NCBI GenBank assembly: GCA_041389885.1
Contig: JAWKRB010000038.1
Span: 5,707-69,706, forward strand
Source: JAWKRB01 sp041389885
GTDB taxonomy: Bacteria; Myxococcota_A; Polyangia; Polyangiales; Ga0077539
Direction of reading: 5' to 3'
DNA length: 64,000 bases
The notes below the pieces were generated by a model. It was given only the letters and a program-made list of their open reading frames with translations, ran no database searches and was not told the DNA's origin. Below are positions 16,881 through 25,185 of the stretch, in pieces. Numbering within the stretch: position 1 is the stretch's first letter; each line of letters opens with the position of its first letter. The position numbers and the translations under genes are program-made.

Positions 16881-18128
16881 TCAGCGCGCGTCGGCGCAGC
16901 AGCGGAACCCGATCTGATAGTAACGAAAGGTCGGGCCGTGCGCGCCGGTCGCGGGTCGGCAGCGGTTGCGCACGGGCTCGCTGCCGCCGTAGCCGCCCTT
17001 GAGGATGCTCTCGTAGCCGCCAGCTGGGACGCGGCCGGCGCGGCGGGTCCACTCGTCGACGCCGCCCGCGAGGTCGCGCACGCCGAAGGGCGAGGTGCAC
17101 CCCGCGGCGTGCCCGTTGGTCTCGGAGCCGTAGAGCGACGCGAGCACGAAGCCGTACGCGAGGGGAGAGCGCGCCGCCGCGAGCAGCGTGCGCTCCGACG
17201 GTCGTCGGCCGCGCGAATTGCGGCTCCAGAGGATGCCGAAGTCCAGGTAGTCCTGCGGGATGCGGCGGGTGCTGGAGAGGAAGTTGGTGCCGTCGACGTT
17301 GCCCGCGACCGTGCACCCGCGCTCCTCCGAGCCGTCGAAGGAGCGGGGGCCGTGGCGGTTCTCCCAGTGCGGCGAGCTGGTGGGCCAGGCGTCGTCGCCC
17401 TCGCAGGCGAAGGTCCACTCGGCGTCGGTGCAGAGCCGCTTCTGCTGCGCGGCGCAGAGGGCCTCGGCCTCGACGAAGGTGACCGCCACCGAGGGCGCCG
17501 CGCCCTCGCGGTTGGGGAACTGAAAGCGGTCCATGCAGAAGTTCATGGGGACCGTGCGGGTCGAGGGCGCCGCGCGCAGGCGCCGGATCGCCGCCTCGTA
17601 GCTCGGGCGGTTGTAACGACGGCACCAGATGTCACCGATCCCAGGGACCTCGGTGCTCTCTCCCGGCAGGCAGTGTCGTCGCTGGAGGACCTCGACCGTC
17701 GAGCTGGCGAGGTAGCTCCCGCGCACGTGCTCCATCCCCTGCGGGCACGCGGCGCGGGCGTCGGCGTAGGTCGCCGGCGCGAGGTCGCGCGCGGGCTGAA
17801 AGGTCGCCCCGGGGGACCACACCTGCATCACGACGGTCGAAGCCCGTCGACCGCTCGAAGGGTCGGGGACGCGCTCGAGCGTGACCTCGGTGCGCGACCA
17901 CACCGGAAAGCCCAGGTCGTAGGGGTTCGCGACGTTGCCCGGCGGGAGCGCCGTGGTGTCGCCGCGCGTCGAGGGGTTGTACGAGTCGCCGAAGACGAAG
18001 CGACGCTCCTGCGCCCGGAGGTAGCGGTAGCCCCCGCGGTTGGAGGCGTAGGCGTAGTGGACCAGGCTCGCGAAGGCCGCCGAGAGCGCGAGGAGCGCGA
18101 GACGCCGTGGATGCACGCTGCGCGACAT
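16881..18128 (-). CDS. FGE/SUMF1-type sulfatase-modifying-factor domain protein
   Basis: A 415-residue protein with an N-terminal signal or anchor (PRRLALLALSAAFASLVHYA). The C-terminal 230 residues form a formylglycine-generating-enzyme-like domain: MNFCMDRFQFPNREG, EAEALCAAQQKRLCTDAEW, FACEGDD, FGVRDLAGGVDEW, ILKGGYGG and the closing YYQIGFRCCA. In true FGEs two active-site cysteines bind copper and oxidise a sulfatase Cys. In myxobacteria many members instead appear to be secreted binding or structural proteins. Extra cysteines suggest disulfides, and no sulfatase gene lies nearby, so a non-catalytic role is quite possible. The start ATG at 18126-18128 is convincing because of the signal. 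Confidence 0.85.
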   Translation of the reverse strand: MSRSVHPRRLALLALSAAFASLVHYAYASNRGGYRYLRAQERRFVFGDSYNPSTRGDTTALPPGNVANPYDLGFPVWSRTEVTLERVPDPSSGRRASTVVMQVWSPGATFQPARDLAPATYADARAACPQGMEHVRGSYLASSTVEVLQRRHCLPGESTEVPGIGDIWCRRYNRPSYEAAIRRLRAAPSTRTVPMNFCMDRFQFPNREGAAPSVAVTFVEAEALCAAQQKRLCTDAEWTFACEGDDAWPTSSPHWENRHGPRSFDGSEERGCTVAGNVDGTNFLSSTRRIPQDYLDFGILWSRNSRGRRPSERTLLAAARSPLAYGFVLASLYGSETNGHAAGCTSPFGVRDLAGGVDEWTRRAGRVPAGGYESILKGGYGGSEPVRNRCRPATGAHGPTFRYYQIGFRCCADAR

Positions 18129-18196
18129 GACCCGCGATCAGTACTCCACGGCGCGTGCAGGCGGAAGACTCGCGCGCCGCGACGCGCGCGGCGCCT

Positions 18197-20641
18197 TCAG
18201 GGAAGGTCCATGGGCAGCTCGGTCATCGCCATGGGGCGGCCGCTGTGGGCGCCCACGACCGAGAGCCAGCGGAGCAGCGTGGCGGCTTCGCGAAGCGGGA
18301 GCACCGATCCCAGGGCTGAGGGCCCCGACGCCGTGGTGAGCAGCCCCGTGACCAGACGGAGCAGCCCGCCGGGCTCTTCGGGGAGGTTCACGATCTCGGC
18401 GTCGTCGCGCAGTCCGGCGAGCTCGCGGGCGCGGTCCAGGGCGTCGAGAAAGCCGCCGACGCGGTCGACGAGCCCGTGCTCCAGGGCGCGCTCGCCGGTG
18501 AAGACCCGGCCCTCGCCCACGGCGTCGACGCTGGCGACGTCGCGGTGGCGCCCCGCCGCGACCCTGCGGAGAAAGAGGTTGTAGAACTCGCCGATCTTCT
18601 GCCCGAGGAGCCGCCGCTCGGCGGGGTCGTAGGGGCGAAACACGCTGTCCATGTCGGCGTGGTCGCCGCGGCGCGAGAGCTCGACGCCGACGTGCAGCCG
18701 CGCGAGGAGGTTCGCGACGTCGGCCTTGCCGTAGAAGATCCCGATGGAGCCCGTGAGGGTGAAGGCGTTGGTGAAGATCTCCCGCGCGCCCGCGGCGACG
18801 TAGTAGCCCCCCGACGCGGCGACGCGCCCAAAGCTCGCCACCACGGGCTTGCGGCGGCTCGCGAGGGTCACCGCGCGCCAGATGAGGTCGCTCGCGAGGG
18901 CGCTACCCCCAGGCGAGTCGACGCGCAGCACGATGGCGCCCACGCGCGGGTTCGCCGCGGCGGCCTCGATCGACTGCACCACGTCCCGGTCTCCCGACAT
19001 GCGATTGCCCAACAGCGGGATCACCCGCGACTCGCCGTCGACGATGTCGCCGTCGATCCAGATCACGGCGACGGCGGGGCCCGGCGCCCAGCGGCGCGAC
19101 CCCTCGGCCACGTAGTCGTCGAGCTCGACGGCGCGCGCGCGGGTGGCGCGGGACATGGCACGCTCGGCGACGTCGAGGGTCACCACGGCGTCGACCACCT
19201 GGGCGCTCAGGGCCTCGCGGGCGGTGTACGGGCCGCCCGTGATCGCCTGCGACGCGTGACCCGCGAGGGCGCTCCGCTGCGCCGCCGCGCCCCGCAGGAG
19301 CGTCGCGAACCACCCGTCGAGGAGGGACTCCTCCTGCGCGCGCGCGGTGGGCGTGGAGGATCCGCGGGTGAGCTGCTCGGCGGCGCTCTTCCAGTCGGCG
19401 ATGCGCACGAAATCGGTGCGAACGCCGAGGTCCCAGAGCGCGGGGCCGAGGAAGTACCGCGCGCTGCGAAGTCCCTGCATGCGAACGCCCCCGGCGGGGT
19501 CGACGGTGATTCGATCGACGCCGGCGCAGGCGAACCACGTCGCGGTGTTCGCCTCGGTGAGGTGGCATCCCACGCGCACGCCGCCCCGGCGGAGCCGCTG
19601 AAACGCGTCGCGGAGCTCCTCGCCGCTGGCGAGGCCAGGCACGTCGGCGCGGGGCGCGAAGAGCACGCCGCGCACCGAGGGATCGCGTCGCAGGCGCTCG
19701 AGGCGCAGGAGCAGCCGCGCGAAGCCGCGAGGCCCCGGCTCGTCGGTGAGGGGCACCGTCACGGTCACCGTGGGCGAGGGGAGGCTCACGGCGCTGCGCT
19801 CGCCGCTCAGGCCCGCAGAGACCGCGAGGCCCGCGCGGTCGCCGGCGCCGAGGTACCCGCCGACGCCCACGTCCGCCGCGCCCCAGCGCACGTCGAGGCC
19901 GACGCCCGCGCGCCAGAGCTCCGCGCCGAATTCGTAGACGCCCTCGGCGCGCAAGAAGCCCACGTGGGGAATGGCCACCCGCGCCGCGCCCCGCGCGACG
20001 AGCTGGCCCCGCAGGTCGAGGGAGGCGTCGGCGCCGAAGGTGAGCGCGTCGCTCCCCGTGGGGCGCACGGCGGCGCCGCCCACGAAGGCCGTGTCGATGC
20101 CGCCCTCGACGCTGCGCGGGCCCCACACGTTGCGCGCCGTCAGACCGAGGGCGAAGTGCGCGCTGGGGCGCCAGAGGGCGCCGACGTCCATCGCGGCGTC
20201 GGTGGAGAGGTCGCCGCGGGTGTCGGGCGCGGTGACCACCGTGCGAAACTGAAGGCCCACGGTGAGCCGCGAGGTGAAGGCGTAGGCGAGCCCGAGGTCG
20301 AACGACCCCCAGTGCGGGCCCGTGCGGGGCGATGGGAGCTCTGGCCGGTGCCACTGCGCGCCCACGGCGACGCCGAAGCCGAAGGGCAGCGGCGAGGCGA
20401 ACGACACGGCGGTCGCGCCGAGGGAGCCCGCGGCGCCCTCGAGGGGGTGCACGCTCGTCGCGCGGAGCGACCAGGTCCTGCCGACGCCGACGCCGCCGGG
20501 GTTCACGCGCAGGGCGTCGGCGCCGGCCACCGAGGCCACCGAGGCACCGGGGAGCGAGACCTCGCCTGGCAGCCCCTGCGCCTGGGCGGCGGCGGGGAGC
20601 GTGAGCGTGAGGACGACTGCGAACCGCGCGAGACGCTCCAT
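18197..20641 (-). CDS. sppA: SppA-type signal peptide peptidase fused to an N-terminal outer-membrane-barrel-like domain
   Basis: An 814-residue protein. Residues 1-22 are a signal peptide (VLTLTLPAAAQAQG). Residues 30-285 alternate short amphipathic strands and aromatic turns (NPGGVGVGRTWSLRATSVHP, GSFDLGLAYAFTSRLTVGLQ, LALGLTARNVWGPR-like segments), which looks like a PorV/FadL-type beta-barrel rather than the usual membrane anchor. Residues 300-800 are a tandem S49 peptidase of the 67-kDa type: K418 in ADWKSAAEQ is the general base, and S610 in RVAASGGYYVAAG the nucleophile, with DSPGGS and GSIGIFYGK motifs. SppA degrades leftover signal peptides in the cytoplasmic membrane; attached to a barrel it would act in the periplasm or outer membrane. 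It lies 40 bases downstream of the unknown gene at 20682. Confidence 0.85.
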   Translation of the reverse strand: MERLARFAVVLTLTLPAAAQAQGLPGEVSLPGASVASVAGADALRVNPGGVGVGRTWSLRATSVHPLEGAAGSLGATAVSFASPLPFGFGVAVGAQWHRPELPSPRTGPHWGSFDLGLAYAFTSRLTVGLQFRTVVTAPDTRGDLSTDAAMDVGALWRPSAHFALGLTARNVWGPRSVEGGIDTAFVGGAAVRPTGSDALTFGADASLDLRGQLVARGAARVAIPHVGFLRAEGVYEFGAELWRAGVGLDVRWGAADVGVGGYLGAGDRAGLAVSAGLSGERSAVSLPSPTVTVTVPLTDEPGPRGFARLLLRLERLRRDPSVRGVLFAPRADVPGLASGEELRDAFQRLRRGGVRVGCHLTEANTATWFACAGVDRITVDPAGGVRMQGLRSARYFLGPALWDLGVRTDFVRIADWKSAAEQLTRGSSTPTARAQEESLLDGWFATLLRGAAAQRSALAGHASQAITGGPYTAREALSAQVVDAVVTLDVAERAMSRATRARAVELDDYVAEGSRRWAPGPAVAVIWIDGDIVDGESRVIPLLGNRMSGDRDVVQSIEAAAANPRVGAIVLRVDSPGGSALASDLIWRAVTLASRRKPVVASFGRVAASGGYYVAAGAREIFTNAFTLTGSIGIFYGKADVANLLARLHVGVELSRRGDHADMDSVFRPYDPAERRLLGQKIGEFYNLFLRRVAAGRHRDVASVDAVGEGRVFTGERALEHGLVDRVGGFLDALDRARELAGLRDDAEIVNLPEEPGGLLRLVTGLLTTASGPSALGSVLPLREAATLLRWLSVVGAHSGRPMAMTELPMDLP

Positions 20642-20681
20642 CGCCGCGAAGGTAGCGCAACCCGCGCGGGGCGGCGCAGGG

Positions 20682-21407
20682 TCAACCCTGGAGAGGCGCG
20701 TCGGCGCTCAGGGCGGCTTCTACGCGCGCGCGCGCTTCGGGCAGCAACCCCCCGCGCCAGCCCCCCCGGAGGTTCGCGACGGGGAACAGCGCCAGACGCT
20801 CGGAGGCATCGACGGCGTTGGTGAGCTCGAGCACGCCGAGGCGGCGGCTGCGGGCGTAGTGGAGGCACTCGAGCAGCGTCGCGAGCGCGCCCACGGCGTC
20901 GTAGCCCGCGCGGTCGAGGCGCTCGGCGAGGTGACCCGGCCGTCGCTCGATCTCGCGCAGCAGGATCACCACGCCCGTCGCGGGCACGAAGGCCCCCGCG
21001 CTCCCCGCGCCCGCGAAGCCGTCGGGGATCTCGCTCACCGCCGCGCCGAGCTCGGGCACCCGCGCCGCGAGCACCGCCATGGGGCGGGTGTATGTGCGCA
21101 GGGGGCACTCCCCCGGGCCGCGCCAGTACGAGAGCCCGAGGTCGCCGAGGAAGTACACGGGGTGCGAGAAGCCCGCGAGGACGCCCGTCGCGAAGCTCAC
21201 CACCGAGGCCCAGGGGCCCCCGTCGCCCTCGCGCAGGGCGGCCCACGCGTCGCGCATGCGCGGGAGCCACCGCGCCGCGAAGTCTCGCGCCTCGGGGGAG
21301 TCGAAGGCCCTGGGGAACAGCGCGTCGCCCCGCACCGCCGAGGGGAACACCGTCGCCACCGCCTCGTCCTCGTCGAAGGGGTGGAGGGTGACGGCGAAGG
21401 GGGTCAC
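20682..21407 (-). CDS. Hypothetical protein translationally coupled to a cNMP-binding gene
   Basis: About 241 residues from a GTG at 21405-21407 that overlaps the TGA of the upstream gene (GTGA, 4 bases), a sign of translational coupling. The sequence starts TPFAVTLHPFDEDEAVATVF and includes SVVSFATGVLAGFSHPVYFL, ATGVVILLREIERRPGHLAE and a Leu-rich helix (GALATLLECLHYARSRRLGV). There is no signal peptide or clear membrane helix, so it is probably cytoplasmic. I do not recognise the family. The coupling implies it works with, or is controlled by, the cyclic-nucleotide-binding protein. It is well separated from the opposing frames by codon usage. Confidence 0.7.
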   Translation of the reverse strand: MTPFAVTLHPFDEDEAVATVFPSAVRGDALFPRAFDSPEARDFAARWLPRMRDAWAALREGDGGPWASVVSFATGVLAGFSHPVYFLGDLGLSYWRGPGECPLRTYTRPMAVLAARVPELGAAVSEIPDGFAGAGSAGAFVPATGVVILLREIERRPGHLAERLDRAGYDAVGALATLLECLHYARSRRLGVLELTNAVDASERLALFPVANLRGGWRGGLLPEARARVEAALSADAPLQG

Positions 21408-21961
21408 TCCACGGGGGTGCCGCCGGAGGGCGGCATGGTCGACAGGTGGCGGGTGATCTTCTCCGCGGCGCTCTTGGCCCGGCCCGCGATCATCGCCTCG
21501 AGGAGCCGCCGCGCCGCGGGGGCCCGGTCGAGCACCTCGTCGATGTCGGCCTTGTCGAAGCGCACCAGGGTCACGTCGGTGAGCGCGCGCACCGTCGCGG
21601 TGCGGGCGCGGCCGGTGAGCATCGCCACCTCGCCGAAGAAGCCCCCGCGCTGGAGCGTGCCCAGCGACACCGGGCTGCCGCTGACGCTGGTGGTGACCTC
21701 GACCACGCCGTGATCGATCAGGTAGAAGTCGTCGCCGAGCTCGCCCTCCGCGAGAATCTCCCGACCCGCGGTGCACACCATCACGACCCCTCGCTCGACC
21801 AGCTCACGCCGGGCGGCCTCGTCGAGGGAGCGAAAGAGGAACGACCCCTCGATGGTGGCCTCGACTCCGTTCCAGAGGTTCTCGAGCACCTCGGCGCTCA
21901 GGCGCGGGCTCTCTTCGGCGCCCGAGGCGGTGGTCGACCCCTTCGAGGATCTGGTTTCCAT
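21404..21961 (-). CDS. Cyclic-nucleotide-binding domain protein
   Basis: A 185-residue protein consisting essentially of one cNMP-binding (cAMP/cGMP, CRP-fold) domain. Visible elements are FLFRSLDEAARRELVERGVV, EILAEGELGDDFYLIDHGVV, the phosphate-binding cassette region RGGFFGEVAMLTGRARTATV, and RALTDVTLVRF. FGEVAML followed by RARTAT contains the Glu and Arg that contact cyclic nucleotide in functional domains. No helix-turn-helix or kinase domain follows, so it is a stand-alone sensor or adaptor. It is divergent from the Ser/Thr kinase gene and coupled to the unknown gene downstream; a perfect inverted repeat lies in the shared promoter region. Confidence 0.88.
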   Translation of the reverse strand: METRSSKGSTTASGAEESPRLSAEVLENLWNGVEATIEGSFLFRSLDEAARRELVERGVVMVCTAGREILAEGELGDDFYLIDHGVVEVTTSVSGSPVSLGTLQRGGFFGEVAMLTGRARTATVRALTDVTLVRFDKADIDEVLDRAPAARRLLEAMIAGRAKSAAEKITRHLSTMPPSGGTPVE

Positions 21962-22003
21962 CGTGGGCTACGCTAGCGCGCCACGGTCGCGAGACGCCAG
22001 TTT

Positions 22004-22021
22004 CTCTCGCGCACGCGAGAG
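22004..22021. promoter_or_regulatory. Inverted repeat CTCTCGCG-CA-CGCGAGAG between cNMP and kinase genes
   Basis: Two perfect 8-bp arms with a 2-bp spacer lie 43 bases upstream of the cNMP-protein start and about 100 bases upstream of the kinase start. It could be an operator or a hairpin in a transcript leader. At this base composition about four such sites with this exact spacing are expected by chance in the whole window, but few in a 160-base gap. Confidence 0.35.
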
Positions 22022-22123
22022 CTCCTGCGGGAGGCGGGGGCGCCGGGGGAGCGCCGGGCTGCCGGGGGTGCAAACGCGAGGTAGGTGATGGTAGGATGCC
22101 GCGCCTCCGCCGAGACCCACCCC

Positions 22124-24178
22124 ATGGCGCACCACTCCTCGCTACCGCCACCTCACGCGATCGTGCCGGGCACACGCCTCGGTCGTTATGAGATCATCGC
22201 CGAGCTCGGCACCGGCGGGATGGCGACGGTGTACCTCGGCCGCGCGCTCTCGGTGGCGGGCTTTCAGCGCCTCGTCGCGATCAAGTACCTGCACCCTCAC
22301 CTGCTGAAGGACGAGACCTTCGTGCAGATGTTCCTGGATGAGGGGCGGCTCGCGGCGCGGATTCACCACCCGAACGTGGTGGGCACCCTCGACCTGGTGC
22401 ATGAGTCGGAGGGGCTCTACATCGTGTCGGAGTACATCGAGGGCGACCAGCTGCTCTCGCTGTTTCGCGCGGCGAGGGACCAGAACGGGCGCATCCCGGT
22501 GGGCATCACCGTGCGGATCATGCTCGACATCCTGGCCGGGCTCCACGCGGCGCACGACCTCGTCGACGACCTGGGCACCCCGCTCAAGCCCGTGCACCGC
22601 GATGTCTCTCCGCAGAACATCCTCGTCGGCGCCGACGGCATCTCTCGCATCACCGACTTCGGCATCGCCAAGGCCGAGGAGCGCATCTCGAACACCCGCG
22701 ACGGGATCGTGAAGGGGAAGCTCTCGTACATGGCGCCCGAGCAGCCCAACGACCTCCCCATCGACCGGCGCACGGACGTGTTCTCCGCCGCGACGGTGCT
22801 GTGGGAGTGCCTGACCGGGCGTCGGCTCTTCCCTGGCAAGACCGACGGCGAGGTGCTGCAGAACCTGCTCAACCGCCCGATCCTGCACCTGCGCGAGGTC
22901 GACGGGGAGTTCTCGACGGCCCTCGATGATGTCCTGGCCAAGGCCCTGTCGCGCAACATCGAAGACCGCTTCGACACCGCCGCCGACTTCGCCGACGCCC
23001 TCGAGGTGGCCGCGATCCCGCTGGGCATCGCGACGCCCCGGGAGGTCGCGCGGCACGTCAAGGAGATCGCCTCGGAGAAGCTCACCGAGGTGAAGCAGCG
23101 CCGTCGCGCGATGACCACCCGCGACCTGCCGGTGTTTCGCGCGAGCGTGGTCCCCGCGGGGGAGAGCGAGGTCGCCGCCGCGCCCACGCCCTCGGGCGTG
23201 CACAGCATCGGCGCCTCCGCCGCGAGCGCGCAGGCGTCCGTCGCGACCTCGGTCGACGAGGCGCCCACGCGGGTGCAGAGCCCGAGCCTCGTCCCCGAGC
23301 CTGAGGCGCTGCGCTCGCCGCTGCCTCCGCTGCCCCGCGCGGCCCCAGCGCTCCCGCCGCCGTCGTCGCGCAAGGCGTCACGCCCCGACGCGGCCCCGCC
23401 GCCGCTCCCGGCGCGCACGTCGCACCCGGAGCTGCCCCGGGCCGAGGCCGCGGCGCCCGAGCCGGCGCCCGCCGAGCCCTCGACGATCGCGTCCACGCCC
23501 GTTCGGGAGGCCACGCCCCCCGATCCCGAGAGCTTCGACTCCGAGGCGCCGACGCTCGCCGCGATCAGCTTTCCGCAGGCTCCGTCGCAGCCGTCGATGG
23601 TCCCCGCCCCGCTGGCCTTCGCGCCGTCGCCGCGCGATGGGGGTTCCGCCCTGCAACCGACGGCGCCGTCGCGTCGGTCGAACGCCTCCCTCATCGCGGT
23701 GGTGGTCGTGGGCATCGGCGTCGCGCTGGGCCTCGCGATCTACCGCTTCACCACCGCCGACTCGACGCCCCCTCCCGCGTCGCGGGCCGAGCTCCAGCCG
23801 ACGCACTCGCAGGCGCCCGAGCCCCCTTCGCAGCCGACGAACGTCGTGCCACCGCCGATGGCCGAGCCCCAGGTCGCCCCGCCGCCTCCGGTCGCGCGCC
23901 CCGCGCCTCCGGTCGCGCGTCCCGCGCCTCCGGTCGCGCGTCCCGTGGCGCCGGTCGCGCGTCCCGTGGCGCCGGTCGCGCGTCCCGTGCCTCCGGTCGC
24001 GCGCCCCGTGGCGCCAGTCGCGCGCCCCGTGGCGCCGGTCGCGCGTCCCGTGGCGCCGGTCGCGCGTCCTGTGGCGCCCGCGACAAGTCCTGTCGTTCCG
24101 GTCGCGCGCCCCGTGGCGCCGGTTCTGCCTCCACCTTCGCCGCCCTCGCGGGAGAGCGACCTGCCGACCTCGATCTGA
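22124..24178 (+). CDS. Transmembrane Ser/Thr protein kinase with repetitive Pro-rich tail
   Basis: About 684 residues from ATG 22124; GTG 22085 and ATG 22088 are in frame but add a doubtful leader. The kinase domain is complete: Gly loop GTGGMATVY (residues 29-37), K54 in VAIKYLH, catalytic loop HRDVSPQN with D160, DFG at 178-180 and APE at 204-206. The HRDVSPQN variant is typical of myxobacterial eukaryote-like kinases. After a Pro/Ala/Ser-rich linker with several Thr/Ser-Pro sites comes one membrane helix (LIAVVVVGIGVALGLAIYRF, about 522-542). An outside tail of 11 seven-residue VARPVAP repeats follows. It heads an operon; the next start overlaps its stop (TGATG). Confidence 0.92.
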   Translation: MAHHSSLPPPHAIVPGTRLGRYEIIAELGTGGMATVYLGRALSVAGFQRLVAIKYLHPHLLKDETFVQMFLDEGRLAARIHHPNVVGTLDLVHESEGLYIVSEYIEGDQLLSLFRAARDQNGRIPVGITVRIMLDILAGLHAAHDLVDDLGTPLKPVHRDVSPQNILVGADGISRITDFGIAKAEERISNTRDGIVKGKLSYMAPEQPNDLPIDRRTDVFSAATVLWECLTGRRLFPGKTDGEVLQNLLNRPILHLREVDGEFSTALDDVLAKALSRNIEDRFDTAADFADALEVAAIPLGIATPREVARHVKEIASEKLTEVKQRRRAMTTRDLPVFRASVVPAGESEVAAAPTPSGVHSIGASAASAQASVATSVDEAPTRVQSPSLVPEPEALRSPLPPLPRAAPALPPPSSRKASRPDAAPPPLPARTSHPELPRAEAAAPEPAPAEPSTIASTPVREATPPDPESFDSEAPTLAAISFPQAPSQPSMVPAPLAFAPSPRDGGSALQPTAPSRRSNASLIAVVVVGIGVALGLAIYRFTTADSTPPPASRAELQPTHSQAPEPPSQPTNVVPPPMAEPQVAPPPPVARPAPPVARPAPPVARPVAPVARPVAPVARPVPPVARPVAPVARPVAPVARPVAPVARPVAPATSPVVPVARPVAPVLPPPSPPSRESDLPTSI
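23891..24121 (+). repeat. 21-nt coding tandem repeat, 11 units (VARPVAP)
   Basis: Eleven consecutive 21-base units encode VARP(A/V)(P/A)P; unit 10 is diverged (ATSPVVP). The array forms the extracytoplasmic Pro-rich tail of the kinase, likely an extended spacer crossing the periplasm or contacting peptidoglycan. High identity between units suggests copy-number variability. Confidence 0.9.
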
Positions 24179-25185
24179 TGACCCAACCCCGATCACACCG
24201 TCTCGTCTGGAGCGTCGTCGCGTCGCTGTCGCTGGGAGCGACCTCCGCGCGCGCTCAGACTCCGCCCGTCGAGGCGAGCCAGGCCTCGGCCGCGCAGGCG
24301 CGCTTCGACGCCGGCCGCGCGCGCTTCGAGGCGCAGGACTGGGAGGGCGCGCAGCGTGAGTTTCGCGCCTCGCTCGAGCTCTACCGCAGCCCGAACACGC
24401 AGCTGTACCTCGGGCTCTGCGCGCTGCGCATGGGCCGCGTCGTCGACGCCTTCAACACGCTCACCGCCGCCGCCGAGTCGGCCGGGGCGCTCGCGCAGGG
24501 CGACTCCCGCTACGCCTCGACGAGGGAGCGCGCGCTGCGCGAGCTGGAGACCCTCGACGGGCGCGTCGCCCGCCTGGCCCTGCGCGTCCCCGAGTCGCCG
24601 CCCGCGTTGACCGTGCGCGTCGCCGGCGCGCTCGTGCCGCCGTCGGCGCTCGGGTCTCCGCAGGCCTTCTTGCCGGGCGAGGTCGAGGTCGTCGCCGAGG
24701 CGCCGGGCTTTCAGACCTTTCGACGGAGCCTTCGCCTCGCGCCCGGCGGACTGGCTTCGGTCGACGTGACGCTGCAGCGACTCGCGCCGCCCGCGAGCCC
24801 GGTGGTCGCGCCCGTCGTCCCGCCGGCCTCGGCGACGCGGGGCGGAGGCGTGCGCACCGCGGGCTTCGTGGTGGGGGCGCTGAGCCTCGCGGGCTTCGGC
24901 ATGTTCGTCGGCTTCGGGCTGCAGGCGCAGTCGCGCTACGACGAGCTGATCGCGGCGTGCCGGGGGCAGCGGTGCCCCGCGCGCAACGTGCCCGCGATCG
25001 ATGAGGGCCAGCAGTGGCAGACCCTCGCGAACGTCGGCCTCGGAGCGGGGGTGGGGCTGCTCGTGGTCGGCACGATCATGGTCGCCGTGGGCGGGCCCCG
25101 CGCCGCGACCGAGACGCAGCGCGCCTCGGTGCGTCTCTGGACGGATCCCTCGCGAGGGATGCTGGGGGTCGCCGGTGCGTTCTGA
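24178..25185 (+). CDS. TPR and PEGA-like exported protein in kinase operon
   Basis: A 335-residue protein with a signal peptide (WSVVASLSLGATSARAQ). A TPR-like segment follows (QARFDAGRARFEAQDWEGAQ, EFRASLELYRSPNTQLYLGL, CALRMGRVVDAFNTL). Then comes a PEGA-like beta domain (ALTVRVAGALV, PGEVEVVAEAPGFQTFRRSL). Two hydrophobic helices near residues 223-245 and 278-302 end the protein. This TPR-PEGA-two-helix plan accompanies Ser/Thr kinases in many myxobacterial genomes. Its ATG overlaps the kinase stop, so the two are translated from one message. It may present the PEGA domain to the envelope and serve as partner or substrate of the kinase; that role is inferred from context only. Confidence 0.88.
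   Translation: MTQPRSHRLVWSVVASLSLGATSARAQTPPVEASQASAAQARFDAGRARFEAQDWEGAQREFRASLELYRSPNTQLYLGLCALRMGRVVDAFNTLTAAAESAGALAQGDSRYASTRERALRELETLDGRVARLALRVPESPPALTVRVAGALVPPSALGSPQAFLPGEVEVVAEAPGFQTFRRSLRLAPGGLASVDVTLQRLAPPASPVVAPVVPPASATRGGGVRTAGFVVGALSLAGFGMFVGFGLQAQSRYDELIAACRGQRCPARNVPAIDEGQQWQTLANVGLGAGVGLLVVGTIMVAVGGPRAATETQRASVRLWTDPSRGMLGVAGAF

Noticed and set aside
23891..24121. 21-base repeats as a possible non-coding satellite
   Set aside because: They are entirely inside the kinase frame and encode VARPVAP units in register.
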